A stretch of 64,000 bases of DNA from assembly GCF_034044715.1 (NCBI RefSeq), contig NZ_JAXCLW010000002.1, forward strand, positions 1,167,366-1,231,365. The letters run 5' to 3'. Numbering within the stretch: position 1 is the stretch's first letter; every line of letters starts with the position of its first letter. The position numbers and the translations under genes are program-made. The notes beneath the pieces were generated by a model. It made no database searches. It was not told the DNA's origin and saw only the letters and a list, made by a program, of their open reading frames with translations. Below are positions 1 through 9,338 of the stretch, one piece after another. The DNA comes from Dongia_B soli (GTDB taxonomy: Bacteria > Pseudomonadota > Alphaproteobacteria > Dongiales > Dongiaceae).

Positions 1-543
1 CTGCGCCGCATGATCGACCGCCATGGCCTTGGCCAGATGGATTAACCCCGCCTTCGCGGCACAATAGGCCACCGATTGCCCGGTCGCCACACGGCCGAAC
101 TGGGAAGCAATGAAAACCACGGCGCCGCCGCCCGATTGCGCGATCAGAGGTATGGCGCATTTACTGACGAGGAAGGCGCCGGTCAGGCTGACGCCGATTT
201 CGAGCTGCCATTGCGCCGGATCGAGGTCTACCACCGTGCCATCCGCCGAAGGTGCTGCCGCATTATGGACGAGCCCATCCAGCCGCCCGAAGCGATCTCT
301 AATGTGGTCGACCGCCTGCTTTATCGCAGTGGCATCCGTGACGTCACATTGCAGCAGCAGAATCTGTTCTTCGGGAAGCGTTTCAAAAGAGCGTAGGGCT
401 ACCATGTCACGGTCGAGGCAGGCGAGGCTCGCCCCCTCCTCCAGGCACCGCCGGGTGATGGCACTGCCAATGCCGCTGGCGGCACCCGTCAGCAGGATGA
501 CTTTGCCTGCGAGGCGTCCCGGCGGTTCCGCGCCTCCACTCAT
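1..543 (-). CDS. SDR-family oxidoreductase, 3' end outside window
   Basis: Short-chain dehydrogenase/reductase using NAD(P)H; the substrate is not evident. The translation opens with a Rossmann motif TGAASGIG near residues 19-26, and the last visible codons carry the YCAAK-type active-site tyrosine/lysine segment. The C-terminus is cut off by the window edge. The start ATG at 543 overlaps the stop of the upstream hydantoinase gene (ATGA, 540-543), so translation is probably coupled and the gene is last or near last in the peptide-ABC/hydantoinase operon. It may act on a product of the hydantoinase pathway; that is inferred from position only. Confidence 0.85.
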   Translation of the reverse strand, partial: MSGGAEPPGRLAGKVILLTGAASGIGSAITRRCLEEGASLACLDRDMVALRSFETLPEEQILLLQCDVTDATAIKQAVDHIRDRFGRLDGLVHNAAAPSADGTVVDLDPAQWQLEIGVSLTGAFLVSKCAIPLIAQSGGGAVVFIASQFGRVATGQSVAYCAAKAGLIHLAKAMAVDHAAQ

Positions 544-1973
544 GACGCCAGAATCCGGGACAGCGCCTGCTGCGGCGGGAATGGCCGTTGGCGCTCTATG
601 AACTGCCCGCGCCCTGGGGCAGCAGTGACAATGCCGTCATCCCAGACCACGTCACCACGAGAAATCGTCATCACCGGCCAGCCCCGCACCGTCTGCCCCT
701 CATAGGGCGTATAATCGGTCGCATGGTGCAGCAGGTTGTTTGCGATGGTGACGACACGATCGGGATCCCAGACCGCCAGATCAGCGTCCGATCCGACAGC
801 GATAACACCCTTGCGCGGATAGAGCCCGAAAAGGCGCGCCGGCATCGCCGAGGTCAGCTCGACAAATTTCTCCAGAGTCAGCCGGCCGCCGTTGACGCCG
901 GCCGAAAACAGCAGCGGGAGGCGCGTCTCGATACCCGGAATGCCGTTCGGCACGCGATGGAAGGGCGTATCGGCCCCTTCGGCGATCTTGTCAGCATAGT
1001 TCCAAGGTGAATGGTCCGAACTGAATACCTCCAGAGTGCCGTCGAGGATACCGCGCCAGATTTCCGGCTGGTTGCTCTTGTCCCGCGGCGGAGGGGTGCA
1101 AACGCATTTCGATCCGGAGAGATCGTGCGTATCGATATCCTCAGCCGAGAGAAAGAGATATTGCGGGCAGGTTTCGGCATAGACCGGCAGGCCTCGCGCT
1201 TTTGCCCGGCGGATCTCCTCCACTGCACCCGCCGCAGAAACATGGCTCACCAGGATCGGCGTCTCGATCAGTTCGGCGAAGCTAATGGCGCGGAAGGTTG
1301 CTTCACGGTCACCGATCTCCGGATGTGCCTTGACGTGATATCGCAGCTGAGTCTTGCGGGCAGCGACGAATTTGTCGGTCAGCCAGCGAATGCAGGCGTC
1401 GTTCTCGGCATGGACCATCACCATGGCCCCGTGCGTGCGGGCGAGATCAAGCACATTCAGGATCTCGTAATCGTCGAGTTTCAGTCCCTCATAGGTGAGA
1501 TAGATCTTTAGTGAGGTGCAGCCTTCACGAATGAGGTCCGGAATCTCATGGCGCAGGACAGCTGCCGAGGGATCGCCGACGATCAAATGAAAACCGTAAT
1601 CGATGCGCGCTTTGGGCCGCGCCCGGTTATGATAGTCCTCGACAATGGTACGTAACGACTGGTCACGCATCTGCATGGCGAAGGGAATGACTGTCGTCGT
1701 GCCACCACAAAGAGCCGAAAGGGTGCCCGACTGGAAATCGTCGGCCGTCGACTTCCCTTCCCACGGCTGCTGATCCATATGGCAATGGCTATCGACGCCG
1801 CCCGGCAGGATCAGCCGGTCTTTCGCAGAGATTTCCTGCTTGCCAGCGGGAAGTCGTTCATCCAGCGCAGCGATTCGGCCGTCGCAAACACCGATATCAA
1901 CCGCCTTGACCCCGTCGGGCAGCGCGACACGGCCGCCACGTAAGACGAGATCGAATGTGCTCGCTTCAGTCAT
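540..1973 (-). CDS. hydA: D-hydantoinase / dihydropyrimidinase
   Basis: Cyclic amidohydrolase (about 477 aa) that opens hydantoin or dihydropyrimidine rings to N-carbamoyl amino acids. All binuclear zinc ligands of the family are visible: HCH at residues 63-65, the carboxylated lysine in SLKIYL (K156), H188 in MVHAEN, H244 in LVSHVS and D320 in SSDHSPW. Length matches the family. The start at 1973 is chosen because the amidohydrolase fold begins there and it overlaps the preceding ABC ATPase stop by 8 bp; an upstream extension of the frame to 2279 lies inside that gene. Lying in one operon with a dipeptide-type ABC transporter, it probably acts on an imported cyclic amide. Allantoinase is less likely given the SLKIYL site. 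Confidence 0.88.
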   Translation of the reverse strand: MTEASTFDLVLRGGRVALPDGVKAVDIGVCDGRIAALDERLPAGKQEISAKDRLILPGGVDSHCHMDQQPWEGKSTADDFQSGTLSALCGGTTTVIPFAMQMRDQSLRTIVEDYHNRARPKARIDYGFHLIVGDPSAAVLRHEIPDLIREGCTSLKIYLTYEGLKLDDYEILNVLDLARTHGAMVMVHAENDACIRWLTDKFVAARKTQLRYHVKAHPEIGDREATFRAISFAELIETPILVSHVSAAGAVEEIRRAKARGLPVYAETCPQYLFLSAEDIDTHDLSGSKCVCTPPPRDKSNQPEIWRGILDGTLEVFSSDHSPWNYADKIAEGADTPFHRVPNGIPGIETRLPLLFSAGVNGGRLTLEKFVELTSAMPARLFGLYPRKGVIAVGSDADLAVWDPDRVVTIANNLLHHATDYTPYEGQTVRGWPVMTISRGDVVWDDGIVTAAPGRGQFIERQRPFPPQQALSRILAS

Positions 1974-4092
1974 TGGCCGGTTCTCCGGTAATGTTGAGGG
2001 GCAGGGTCGCGCCATCGGAGACGGTCTGGGTCGCTGTCGGATCAATGTGGCAAAGGATCTCGTGGCTCGACGAGAGGCGCCGCTGAGGTGGCGCCTCTTG
2101 ATCGCAGATGTCACCCAGCTTGCGGTGGCAGCGGGTCGCGAAACGACAGCCTCGCGGCACATCGACGGGGCTCGGCATCTCCCCCTGGAGTTGAATATGC
2201 GCCGCCTTGGATCGATCGGGATCGGTGCTCCGGATCGATGATAACAATGCCTGGGTATAGGGATGCGCCGCACCGCCAAAGATCTCGGCTACGGTCCCCT
2301 GCTCCATCACCTTGCCCAGATACATCACCACGACCCTGTCGGCGACATGCCGAACGAGCGCCAGATCATGACTGATGAAGAGCATAGTGGTCTTATTGGC
2401 GCGCTGAATATCAAGCAGCAAGGTTACCACCGCCGCCTGAACGGATACGTCCAGGGCCGAGACCGGCTCATCGGCGACGATCAGATTGGGATCTGCAGCG
2501 AAAGCGCGAGCGATGGCGATGCGCTGCTTCTGACCGCCGGACAGCTGCTCGGGTTTGCGCTCGGCGAGATCGGGATTCAACCGCACCATCTCGAGAAGTT
2601 CGCGCACGCGGCGGTCAACAGCCGCTTTTCCTTTCCGGATTCCGAACTTGATGAGCGAGCGCCGAATCGAAAAGGCAGCGGAATGCGACGGATTTAGCGT
2701 GCTGTCGGGATTCTGGAAGATCATCTGCACCGATTGCAACAACTGCTTCGGCCGTGCGCGGGCCTGGAGCTCGGCAATATTCCTGTCGGCTAGGCGAATT
2801 TCGCCTGAGGTCGCCTGGTCAAGACCGGTGACGATGCGGGCCAGGGTGGATTTGCCACAGCCTGACTCGCCGACCAGGGCGACGATCTCCCCCTCCTTGG
2901 CACTGAAGCTGACCGCCTCGTTTGCCGTGAGGCTGCGACCACGGCTGGTGCCATATAGCTTGGTCACATTGGTGAGACATATGGCGTCGCCCGCGTCACG
3001 ATCCCTATCAGGGACGATGACAGCTGCCTCCTCGCGACGGCTGAAGTCGCGCCAGCGGGCGCATTTCACCTGGTGACCCGGCTCTACTTCATCAGATCTG
3101 AGATCAACCCGGTCGCAAGATCCGGCAACGAAGCCGTCGCAGCGCGGACCGAACAGGCAGCCTTGCGGTCGCTCGTGCGGGAGCGGGATATGGCCGGGTA
3201 TCGCCGCTAGGCTGCGGCTGTGCTTGTCGCTCTCGACATCCGGAATGCATGCGATGAGGCCCTGGGTATAGGGATGGCGCGGGCGGCGGAAGATCTCCGC
3301 TGTCGCCCCCTCTTCCACCAGCTCGCCCGAATACATGATACCGAGACGGTCGCAGCTCTCTGCAATCAGCCCGAGATTGTGCGAAATGAAAAGCAGACTG
3401 GTCTGATAGCGATGGCGCAATTCGGCAATAAGATCGAGAACGGCGGCCTCCACCGTCACGTCGAGGCCGGTGGTGGGCTCGTCGAGCAGCAACAAGGATG
3501 GTCGCGCGAGCAGCGCCATGGCGATAACGACACGTTGCTGCTGGCCGCCGGAAAGTTGATGCGGATACCGCTTGAGCATGTCACCGGCATCCGGCAACCG
3601 GACATCTCTCAGCATTGCTCGCGCCATTTCGAGCGCTTGAGCTCTGCCGGCGCCGAGATGAAGATGGGGGACCTCCGCCAATTGCGCGCCGATCGTGCGA
3701 ACCGGATTGAGTGCGCTCATCGGGTCCTGGTAGACCATTGCGATCCGGCGTCCCCGGACTTTTCGCAGCTGCCGCGGCGATGCACCCACCAGTTCCTCGC
3801 CGTCAAAGCGGATACTGCCACTGGTAACGGCGCCGGTTCGGCCGAGATAGCCAAGGATCGCCATGGCGGTCGTGCTTTTGCCGCAGCCGGATTCACCAAC
3901 CAGACCGTAGCTTTCTCCCCGCATTACGTCGAGCGAGAGGCCCGGTACGGCAACGACGGTTTCGTCCTGGCCGCGAAATTCGATACGCAAATCGCGGATC
4001 TGCAACAGCGGCTCTTGATCAGTACAAGGGGTACCATTGGATAAGTCGAACTGAGAGGCAGATTTTTGCGCGTTGCGTACTTCCATGTTCAT
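1966..4092 (-). CDS. Dipeptide/oligopeptide ABC transporter, fused DppD-DppF ATPase
   Basis: One polypeptide of about 708 aa carries two complete ATP-binding cassettes that are separate DppD and DppF proteins in many bacteria. The first cassette has Walker A GESGCGKST, signature LSGGQQQR and Walker B LLLLDEPTTGLD, ending in the oligopeptide-ABC cysteine segment CLFGPRC. The second has GESGCGKST, LSGGQKQR, DEPVSALD and CRFATRC. It should energise the two permeases encoded just upstream. I prefer ATG 4092 because it forms an ATGA overlap with the permease stop and has GAGG about 10 bases upstream; ATG 4101 is the alternative. Its 3' end overlaps the hydantoinase start by 8 bp. Confidence 0.9.
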   Translation of the reverse strand: MNMEVRNAQKSASQFDLSNGTPCTDQEPLLQIRDLRIEFRGQDETVVAVPGLSLDVMRGESYGLVGESGCGKSTTAMAILGYLGRTGAVTSGSIRFDGEELVGASPRQLRKVRGRRIAMVYQDPMSALNPVRTIGAQLAEVPHLHLGAGRAQALEMARAMLRDVRLPDAGDMLKRYPHQLSGGQQQRVVIAMALLARPSLLLLDEPTTGLDVTVEAAVLDLIAELRHRYQTSLLFISHNLGLIAESCDRLGIMYSGELVEEGATAEIFRRPRHPYTQGLIACIPDVESDKHSRSLAAIPGHIPLPHERPQGCLFGPRCDGFVAGSCDRVDLRSDEVEPGHQVKCARWRDFSRREEAAVIVPDRDRDAGDAICLTNVTKLYGTSRGRSLTANEAVSFSAKEGEIVALVGESGCGKSTLARIVTGLDQATSGEIRLADRNIAELQARARPKQLLQSVQMIFQNPDSTLNPSHSAAFSIRRSLIKFGIRKGKAAVDRRVRELLEMVRLNPDLAERKPEQLSGGQKQRIAIARAFAADPNLIVADEPVSALDVSVQAAVVTLLLDIQRANKTTMLFISHDLALVRHVADRVVVMYLGKVMEQGTVAEIFGGAAHPYTQALLSSIRSTDPDRSKAAHIQLQGEMPSPVDVPRGCRFATRCHRKLGDICDQEAPPQRRLSSSHEILCHIDPTATQTVSDGATLPLNITGEPAND

Positions 4093-4958
4093 GGTTTCCA
4101 TGCCTCACGAAGGCCATCTGCCAGCAGGTTGAAGCCGAGCACCAGGCTAACGATAGCGATCGACGGTTCGACCGACATGAAGGGCCAGACGTTCAGCACC
4201 GTGGTGCTTTCCTTGACCATTCCACCCCAATCGGGATTGGGCGGCGGCAGGCCCAGCCCAAGGAATCCGAGGATGCCGATCGTGATGATGGTGTAGCCGA
4301 TCCGCAGGCAGCCATCGACGATCAGCATGCCGCGGCAGTTCGGCAGCAATTCCACCAGCATGATGTAGAGCGTACTCTCGGCCCGCAATCTGGCCGCTGC
4401 CACATATTCCTGCTGCTTCAGGCCGAGAACGAGGCCACGGGTAATGCGGCCTATTCCAGGCGCCGAGGCAATGGTCGTCGCAATGACGATGTTGATGACG
4501 GAGGGACCGATATTGGCAATCAGGACCACGTAGAGAACAAGGACCGGAAAAGCCAGAATGATATCGGAAAAACGGCTGATCACGGCATCGACCCGGCCGC
4601 CATAATAGCCGGCGACCATGCCCATGGAGATGCCGACAATCATCGCCACGGCGACCGAGAGCGGCGCCACCAGCAGGACCGTGCGGGCGCCGAAAATGAG
4701 CCGCGCCAGGATATCGCGGCCAAGGATATCGACGCCCAGCCAATGGACGGCGGAGGGAAACGGATTGGCCATCGCCATCACATCCGGCTTAGTTGGCGAT
4801 TGCAACGGCAGGATGGGTGCCAGTACTGCCGCGACGACCCAGAAGCTGACCAGAAACAGGCCAACCAAAGCCGTCTTCGAACGGAAAATGCGCCGCCATT
4901 TCGGGCGGGCGGGCCGCTTCGCAACATTCATCAGGGGCGCGGTGCTTTCGAGGGCCAT
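4089..4958 (-). CDS. Peptide ABC transporter permease, DppC type
   Basis: Inner-membrane permease of 289 aa. A charged N-terminus is followed by a first membrane segment (about residues 27-49), an N-terminal OppC-type extension and the BPD_transp domain. The EAA loop that contacts the ATPase is present (EYVAAARLRAESTLYI...). It pairs with the DppB-like permease upstream, 8 bp away. The start ATG 4958 has GAGG seven bases before it. The stop overlaps the ATPase start (ATGA). Confidence 0.9.
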   Translation of the reverse strand: MALESTAPLMNVAKRPARPKWRRIFRSKTALVGLFLVSFWVVAAVLAPILPLQSPTKPDVMAMANPFPSAVHWLGVDILGRDILARLIFGARTVLLVAPLSVAVAMIVGISMGMVAGYYGGRVDAVISRFSDIILAFPVLVLYVVLIANIGPSVINIVIATTIASAPGIGRITRGLVLGLKQQEYVAAARLRAESTLYIMLVELLPNCRGMLIVDGCLRIGYTIITIGILGFLGLGLPPPNPDWGGMVKESTTVLNVWPFMSVEPSIAIVSLVLGFNLLADGLREAWKP

Positions 4959-4966
4959 GGATTACC

Positions 4967-5980
4967 TCACTTCACCCTGATCCGGGGATCGAGCAGCATG
5001 TAGCCCAGGTCTCCTACGAGCTGCGTGGTCACGGCAATGGCGACTGTCACCAGAGTGGCCGCTTCCAAAGTGGCAATATCGCCGAACAGGCTTGCATCCA
5101 GCAGCAGGCGGCCGAAGCCCGGATAGGCGAAGACCAGTTCGGTGACGACGACACCGCTGACCAGGAAATTGATCTGCAGGAGAAGGACCGTGAAGGGTGC
5201 GATCATGGCATTTCGCAACGCATGTCCGAAGATCACCTGACGCGTATCCATGCCCTTCAGGACGGCCGTACGGATGAAGGGACGTTCCATCACGCCGATC
5301 ATCGAAACGCGGATCATGCGGGCGACATAGCCAAAATCATAGATAACGAGCACAGCCACCGGCAGCACAAGCTGGGAGGGGATCGACCATCCGCTGCCGG
5401 GATCTAACTGGCTGGTGCCAGGCAGAAGCGGCCAAAGGATGACAAAGAGGGTGACGAGGAAAACACCCGAGGCGAATTCCGGTATCGAGGTGAAGGTGAC
5501 GCAGATGACCGACAGAAACCGGTCGAGCGCTCCGCCCTCCTTCAAGCCGGATAGGATTCCGAAGATAATCGACAGGGGCACGATTAACGCAAAGGCGAGC
5601 CCGGCCAGCACTGCCGTATGCTTGAGCCGGTCCCAGATCACATCATTGACGGGCAGCTTGTTGAGGGTCGAGTAGCCGAAATTTCCGAAATACTGCGCAC
5701 CGCGTGGATCGTTGAAATTGAGGCCGCTGTCAGGCGCTTGCAAGGGATCTGGGATGAGTCCGAGCAACACGCCAAGCCAGCGCGAGTAGCGGACTGGCAG
5801 CGGATCCGTCGCACGAAGCTTTTTGAATAGCAGGTCCACCTGCTGCTGGGTCGCGAAGGGCCCAAGGGACTTGCGGGCGACGCTGCCGGGTGAAAACTCG
5901 CAGACGGCAAAGACGAGGAACGATGCGCATAGCATCGTTACCATCATCATGATCAGCCGGTTGCATAGAAATCGGGTCAT
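4967..5980 (-). CDS. Peptide ABC transporter permease, DppB type
   Basis: Inner-membrane permease, about 337 aa from ATG 5980. It begins MTRFLCNRL, the usual short basic start of DppB/OppB proteins before the first membrane helix; the open frame extends to 6022 but without a ribosome site. It shows the periplasmic loop and C-terminal BPD_transp domain with EAA-like motif (RTAVLKGMDTRQVIFGH). It forms the channel with the DppC partner encoded 8 bp downstream and follows the binding-protein gene by 68 bp. Confidence 0.88.
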   Translation of the reverse strand: MTRFLCNRLIMMMVTMLCASFLVFAVCEFSPGSVARKSLGPFATQQQVDLLFKKLRATDPLPVRYSRWLGVLLGLIPDPLQAPDSGLNFNDPRGAQYFGNFGYSTLNKLPVNDVIWDRLKHTAVLAGLAFALIVPLSIIFGILSGLKEGGALDRFLSVICVTFTSIPEFASGVFLVTLFVILWPLLPGTSQLDPGSGWSIPSQLVLPVAVLVIYDFGYVARMIRVSMIGVMERPFIRTAVLKGMDTRQVIFGHALRNAMIAPFTVLLLQINFLVSGVVVTELVFAYPGFGRLLLDASLFGDIATLEAATLVTVAIAVTTQLVGDLGYMLLDPRIRVK

Positions 5981-6048
5981 TAGATTCCATTTCCGCCGGG
6001 CTGAGTTTTCCCCATCCATCACGTGGAGGAAGGGGAAAGCTCGAGTCC

Positions 6049-7719
6049 TTACACCTGAACGATCGCGTATTGATGAGCAAAGATGTATTGAGACGGATGC
6101 AGCTCGAAGCCCTTCACCTTTTTATCCATGACGGTGGAGAAGATGCGCCAGAAGGGCTGCACGATCGGTCCATCATCCTGCATGATGGCTTCGATCTTCG
6201 CCATTACCACGCTGCGTTGTTTCGGATCGAGGATGCCCTCGGCTTCGGTCAGCAGTTTGTCAAATTCCGGGTTCGAGTAATTTGACTCGTTCCACGCGGC
6301 ATTCGAACGATAGGCGAGCGACAGCGTCATCACCGCCAGCGGCCGGTGACCCCAGGCCGTCAGACTGAATGGCGCTTTGGTCCAGACTTCCCAGTATTGG
6401 GCGCTGGGCAATGATTTGATATTGACCTTAACGCCGATATCATTGAATTGCTCAGCCAGCACTTGGGCAGTATTGAGCTCCCAGATAGGATCCGGCCGGG
6501 TCACCATATCGGTCTCAAAGCCATCGGGGAAACCGGCATCGGCCAGCAGCTTCTTCGCTTTTTCTATATCCCGCGGATATTTGGGTAGAGTCGCATATTC
6601 CGGGTGCGAAGGTGCCACGTGGTGATCCTCGGCAGGCGTCCCGGCTCCAAGGAGAGACGTCTGAATCACCTTTTCGCGGTCGATGGCGAAGCGCATTGCC
6701 TGGCGGACACGCTTATCCTTGAAGAGATCATTGTCGGGATGCATCCGGGCAACGATCGTCTGCGTCGTCTCCACCTCGTAGACAGCGACATGGGGAAAGT
6801 TCTTCATGGAGTTGATCTGAACGGCATCCGCCTCGGAGAGGCCGTCGACTTGCTTCGAGGCAACCGCCGCGATACCGGCGCCAGGATTGTCGCCAAGATC
6901 GACGAATTCGAAGGTGTCGAGATAGGGTCCGGTGCCCCAATAGTCAGTCCGTGCCTTGTATTTCGCATTCTTGCCGACGGTGAACTCCGTCATTTCGAAG
7001 GGCCCGGTTCCGTTGGCGCCTGGGCCAAATGAACCCTTCTCCTCTGGATCGAGGATGAACATCGGATAATGGAAGAGATGCTCTGGGACGGCGATCTGGG
7101 CCGACGAGCAGTTCAGTCGGACGGTATAGTCATCAACCTTTTCGATCGCCTTATCCGACCACAACCGGCTCGATTTCTTAGCATTACCGGCGCTATCTTT
7201 TTCGCCGGTATCATATTCCTCGACCAGATAGCCCGTGAAGAGGCCCAGCATTGAGGAGCCAATCGCCGGATCGCAGACCCGCTTTAAGTTCCAGACCACA
7301 TCGTCAGCGGTCAGCGGCTTTCCCTTATGCCATTTCACATTCTTGCGAACATGTAATGTCCAAGTCTTGAGGTCGTCGCTGGCTTCCCACTTCTCAAGAA
7401 GATAGGGATGCGTGATGTTATTGCGATCTGTGAATGTCAGGTATTCGCAGACCTGGCGAATGACATTTGAGCGCTCGGCGAAATCCGCGAGGTGGGGATC
7501 CTTGATCTCCATGCAACGCATGCCGATGCGCAGATTGCCGCCCTTTGGCATGTCATCTGCCTTGGCGCCCGCCGGCATTGCTATACCGGCGATCGAATAG
7601 GCGGCAGTAGCAGATAGGCCGAGCAGCGTGGCGAAGCGCAAAAACTCACGGCGCGCAAGCTTGTCGTTCTTGAAGTCTTCTACCAGCGCCGGGATTTTTG
7701 GATGTGGATACTCTTCCAT
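6049..7719 (-). CDS. ABC transporter substrate-binding protein, family 5, Tat-exported
   Basis: Periplasmic solute-binding protein (SBP_bac_5; peptide/nickel/cyclic amide type), 556 aa. Residues about 23-35 contain ARREFLRFAT followed by a hydrophobic stretch, a twin-arginine signal rather than the usual Sec signal. The mature part shows family features such as WTLHVRKNVKWHKGKPL and TADDVVWNLKR. The start at 7719 is set by GGGAGG seven bases upstream; an upstream ATG at 7800 lacks one. It is the first gene of the dpp-like operon and should determine specificity, possibly a hydantoin, dipeptide or related amide. Confidence 0.9.
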   Translation of the reverse strand: MEEYPHPKIPALVEDFKNDKLARREFLRFATLLGLSATAAYSIAGIAMPAGAKADDMPKGGNLRIGMRCMEIKDPHLADFAERSNVIRQVCEYLTFTDRNNITHPYLLEKWEASDDLKTWTLHVRKNVKWHKGKPLTADDVVWNLKRVCDPAIGSSMLGLFTGYLVEEYDTGEKDSAGNAKKSSRLWSDKAIEKVDDYTVRLNCSSAQIAVPEHLFHYPMFILDPEEKGSFGPGANGTGPFEMTEFTVGKNAKYKARTDYWGTGPYLDTFEFVDLGDNPGAGIAAVASKQVDGLSEADAVQINSMKNFPHVAVYEVETTQTIVARMHPDNDLFKDKRVRQAMRFAIDREKVIQTSLLGAGTPAEDHHVAPSHPEYATLPKYPRDIEKAKKLLADAGFPDGFETDMVTRPDPIWELNTAQVLAEQFNDIGVKVNIKSLPSAQYWEVWTKAPFSLTAWGHRPLAVMTLSLAYRSNAAWNESNYSNPEFDKLLTEAEGILDPKQRSVVMAKIEAIMQDDGPIVQPFWRIFSTVMDKKVKGFELHPSQYIFAHQYAIVQV

Positions 7720-7978
7720 AGAATGACCTCCCAGGTCTTTGTCTGGCCGTTGGTTTGCTTCCAGAAGCCCGTTATCGATCTGACTTTTTGCTGTGCGCAC
7801 GGCCTCCCCAAAAGCCGCGGCAGGTCAAAAGCTACGGTGGCATGGCGAAGTATGTAACTCATCAATCCGACATCCAATGTGCGCCGTGCGACATCAGATT
7901 CTCGACGCTGATCGACCTTATAAAGAGGGCTTGGCGGTCTAGATTCGGACGCGGATGCGGCGTCGCTAGGGCACTGAG
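7720..7978. promoter_or_regulatory. Promoter region of the peptide-ABC/hydantoinase operon
   Basis: The 259 bp between the AraC-type gene and the binding-protein gene hold no convincing gene and must carry the operon promoter, since everything downstream is tightly spaced. I could not assign -35/-10 boxes or the regulator site with confidence. Confidence 0.4.
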
Positions 7979-8986
7979 TTAAGCCAGCGACATGCGGCTG
8001 CGTGTATCGGCCTTGCGCGTTTCAGCGGGCGTTTCGCCAAAGTGCTGTTTGTAGAAGCGGCTGAAATGGGACGGCGATTCGTAGCCACAGGCTTCTGCGA
8101 TCTCAGAAACGGAAAGGTCGGTGTCCAACAAAAGCTCCTTTGCACGGAGCATCCGTAGTTCAAGATAGAAACGCGAAGGCGTCTTATTCAAATTATCCCG
8201 AAAAAGGCGTTCGAGCTGCCGCGGAGAGAGTTTGACGCTATCGGCGAGCTCCGAAATTTCGACGGGCGCAGAGAGACTGCTTTCCATGCGGCGGATAACG
8301 AAACCCAATTTCGCATTGCGGATCCCAAACCGCTGCTCCGGTTGCATGCGCTGCGCGTCATCATGGCGTCGTATGCGCGGATGGTTGAATTGATCCGAGA
8401 TTTGTGATGCCAGGTCCCGCTCTTCGATTGCCGATATCAGATAAAGCATCATGTCGAGGGTGGCCGTGCCTCCGGACGACGTCAGAAACCTGCCGTCGAC
8501 GGTAAAAATGTCGTCGGTCGCGAGGCACTTGGGAAATTCTTTACGAAAGCTGGCCAGCGATTCCCAGTGCACGGCACATCTTTTACCATTCAAGAGGCCC
8601 GCCTTGGCTAAGTAAAAGGCACCGGTACTTACCGCGCCGAGAACACAGCCTTCCGCAAAGATCTTCCGCAGCCAGGCGAATAATCCAGAACTATAGCTCC
8701 TTCGGTAATTGATGCCAGCACACACGATGACGACGTCAAAGCGCCCAGTCTCGCCCACTTGTGCGGTCGTCTGCAGTGCTAGTCCGCTACTTGACCTTGC
8801 TTCTTTCCCGTCAATCGAAATAAGTCGCCACTCGAACACATTGCGTTTGGCGAGGCGATTGCCCTGGCGCAGGGAATCGAGAGCCGTCGAAAAGGTCATC
8901 AATGGAAAATCGGGGATAAGCACAAAACCGATCTTGATCGGTCGCTCAGCCCCGGAAAGTTGGGCGATTGAAAACGACTCTGCCAT
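7979..8986 (-). CDS. GlxA-family AraC-type transcriptional regulator
   Basis: 335 aa. The N-terminal half is a DJ-1/PfpI-like (GATase1-like) domain (IGFVLIPDFPLMTFSTALD... VVIVCAG), and the C-terminal ~100 residues are an AraC double helix-turn-helix (SPRQLERLF... ACGYESPSHFSRFYKQHFGETP). This architecture is typical of regulators of amino-acid, choline or carnitine catabolism that sense a small nitrogenous metabolite. It is transcribed in the same direction as, and directly upstream of, the peptide-ABC/hydantoinase operon, so it is the best candidate activator. ATG 8986 follows AAGG closely. Confidence 0.87.
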   Translation of the reverse strand: MAESFSIAQLSGAERPIKIGFVLIPDFPLMTFSTALDSLRQGNRLAKRNVFEWRLISIDGKEARSSSGLALQTTAQVGETGRFDVVIVCAGINYRRSYSSGLFAWLRKIFAEGCVLGAVSTGAFYLAKAGLLNGKRCAVHWESLASFRKEFPKCLATDDIFTVDGRFLTSSGGTATLDMMLYLISAIEERDLASQISDQFNHPRIRRHDDAQRMQPEQRFGIRNAKLGFVIRRMESSLSAPVEISELADSVKLSPRQLERLFRDNLNKTPSRFYLELRMLRAKELLLDTDLSVSEIAEACGYESPSHFSRFYKQHFGETPAETRKADTRSRMSLA

Positions 8987-9338
8987 CCTTGCCTGCCACG
9001 AATTGAGGCACTTTTCCTCCGTGCTCCCGCAGTATAACCACGATGGTTAGTCGATTTGGTAGGAAAGAAAATCGGGGTGTAAATTCTCCGCAGTTCTCCA
9101 TCTTTCGCCATTATTACGGCTCAGGTGAGCCCGCCCTGGGGCTACCCACCCCAGCGTTCATGCCCCAACAACCCGGCGTAACCCGGCAGCCTTTGCCGGC
9201 CGAGCGTTCTTTATCTGTCCAGCCATGTTGATGTGGATCGCATTCGCCTAAATTGCAGTTTTTGGAGGTGGCTGCGCGTCTGCCAGGCGATCGAAGACTT
9301 GCTTGGGCCCTAACCCACTCAGCATTGAAAAGTAGCTC
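8987..9338. other. Intergenic region, no gene recognised
   Basis: 352 bp between the divergent AraC regulator and alkB. It should contain both promoters. Short open frames here have no ribosome sites or recognisable products, and I see no repeat or RNA element. Confidence 0.4.

Noticed and set aside
588..1511. Plus-strand frames of 140 and 166 codons
   Set aside because: Antisense shadows of the hydantoinase gene, which has all metal ligands.
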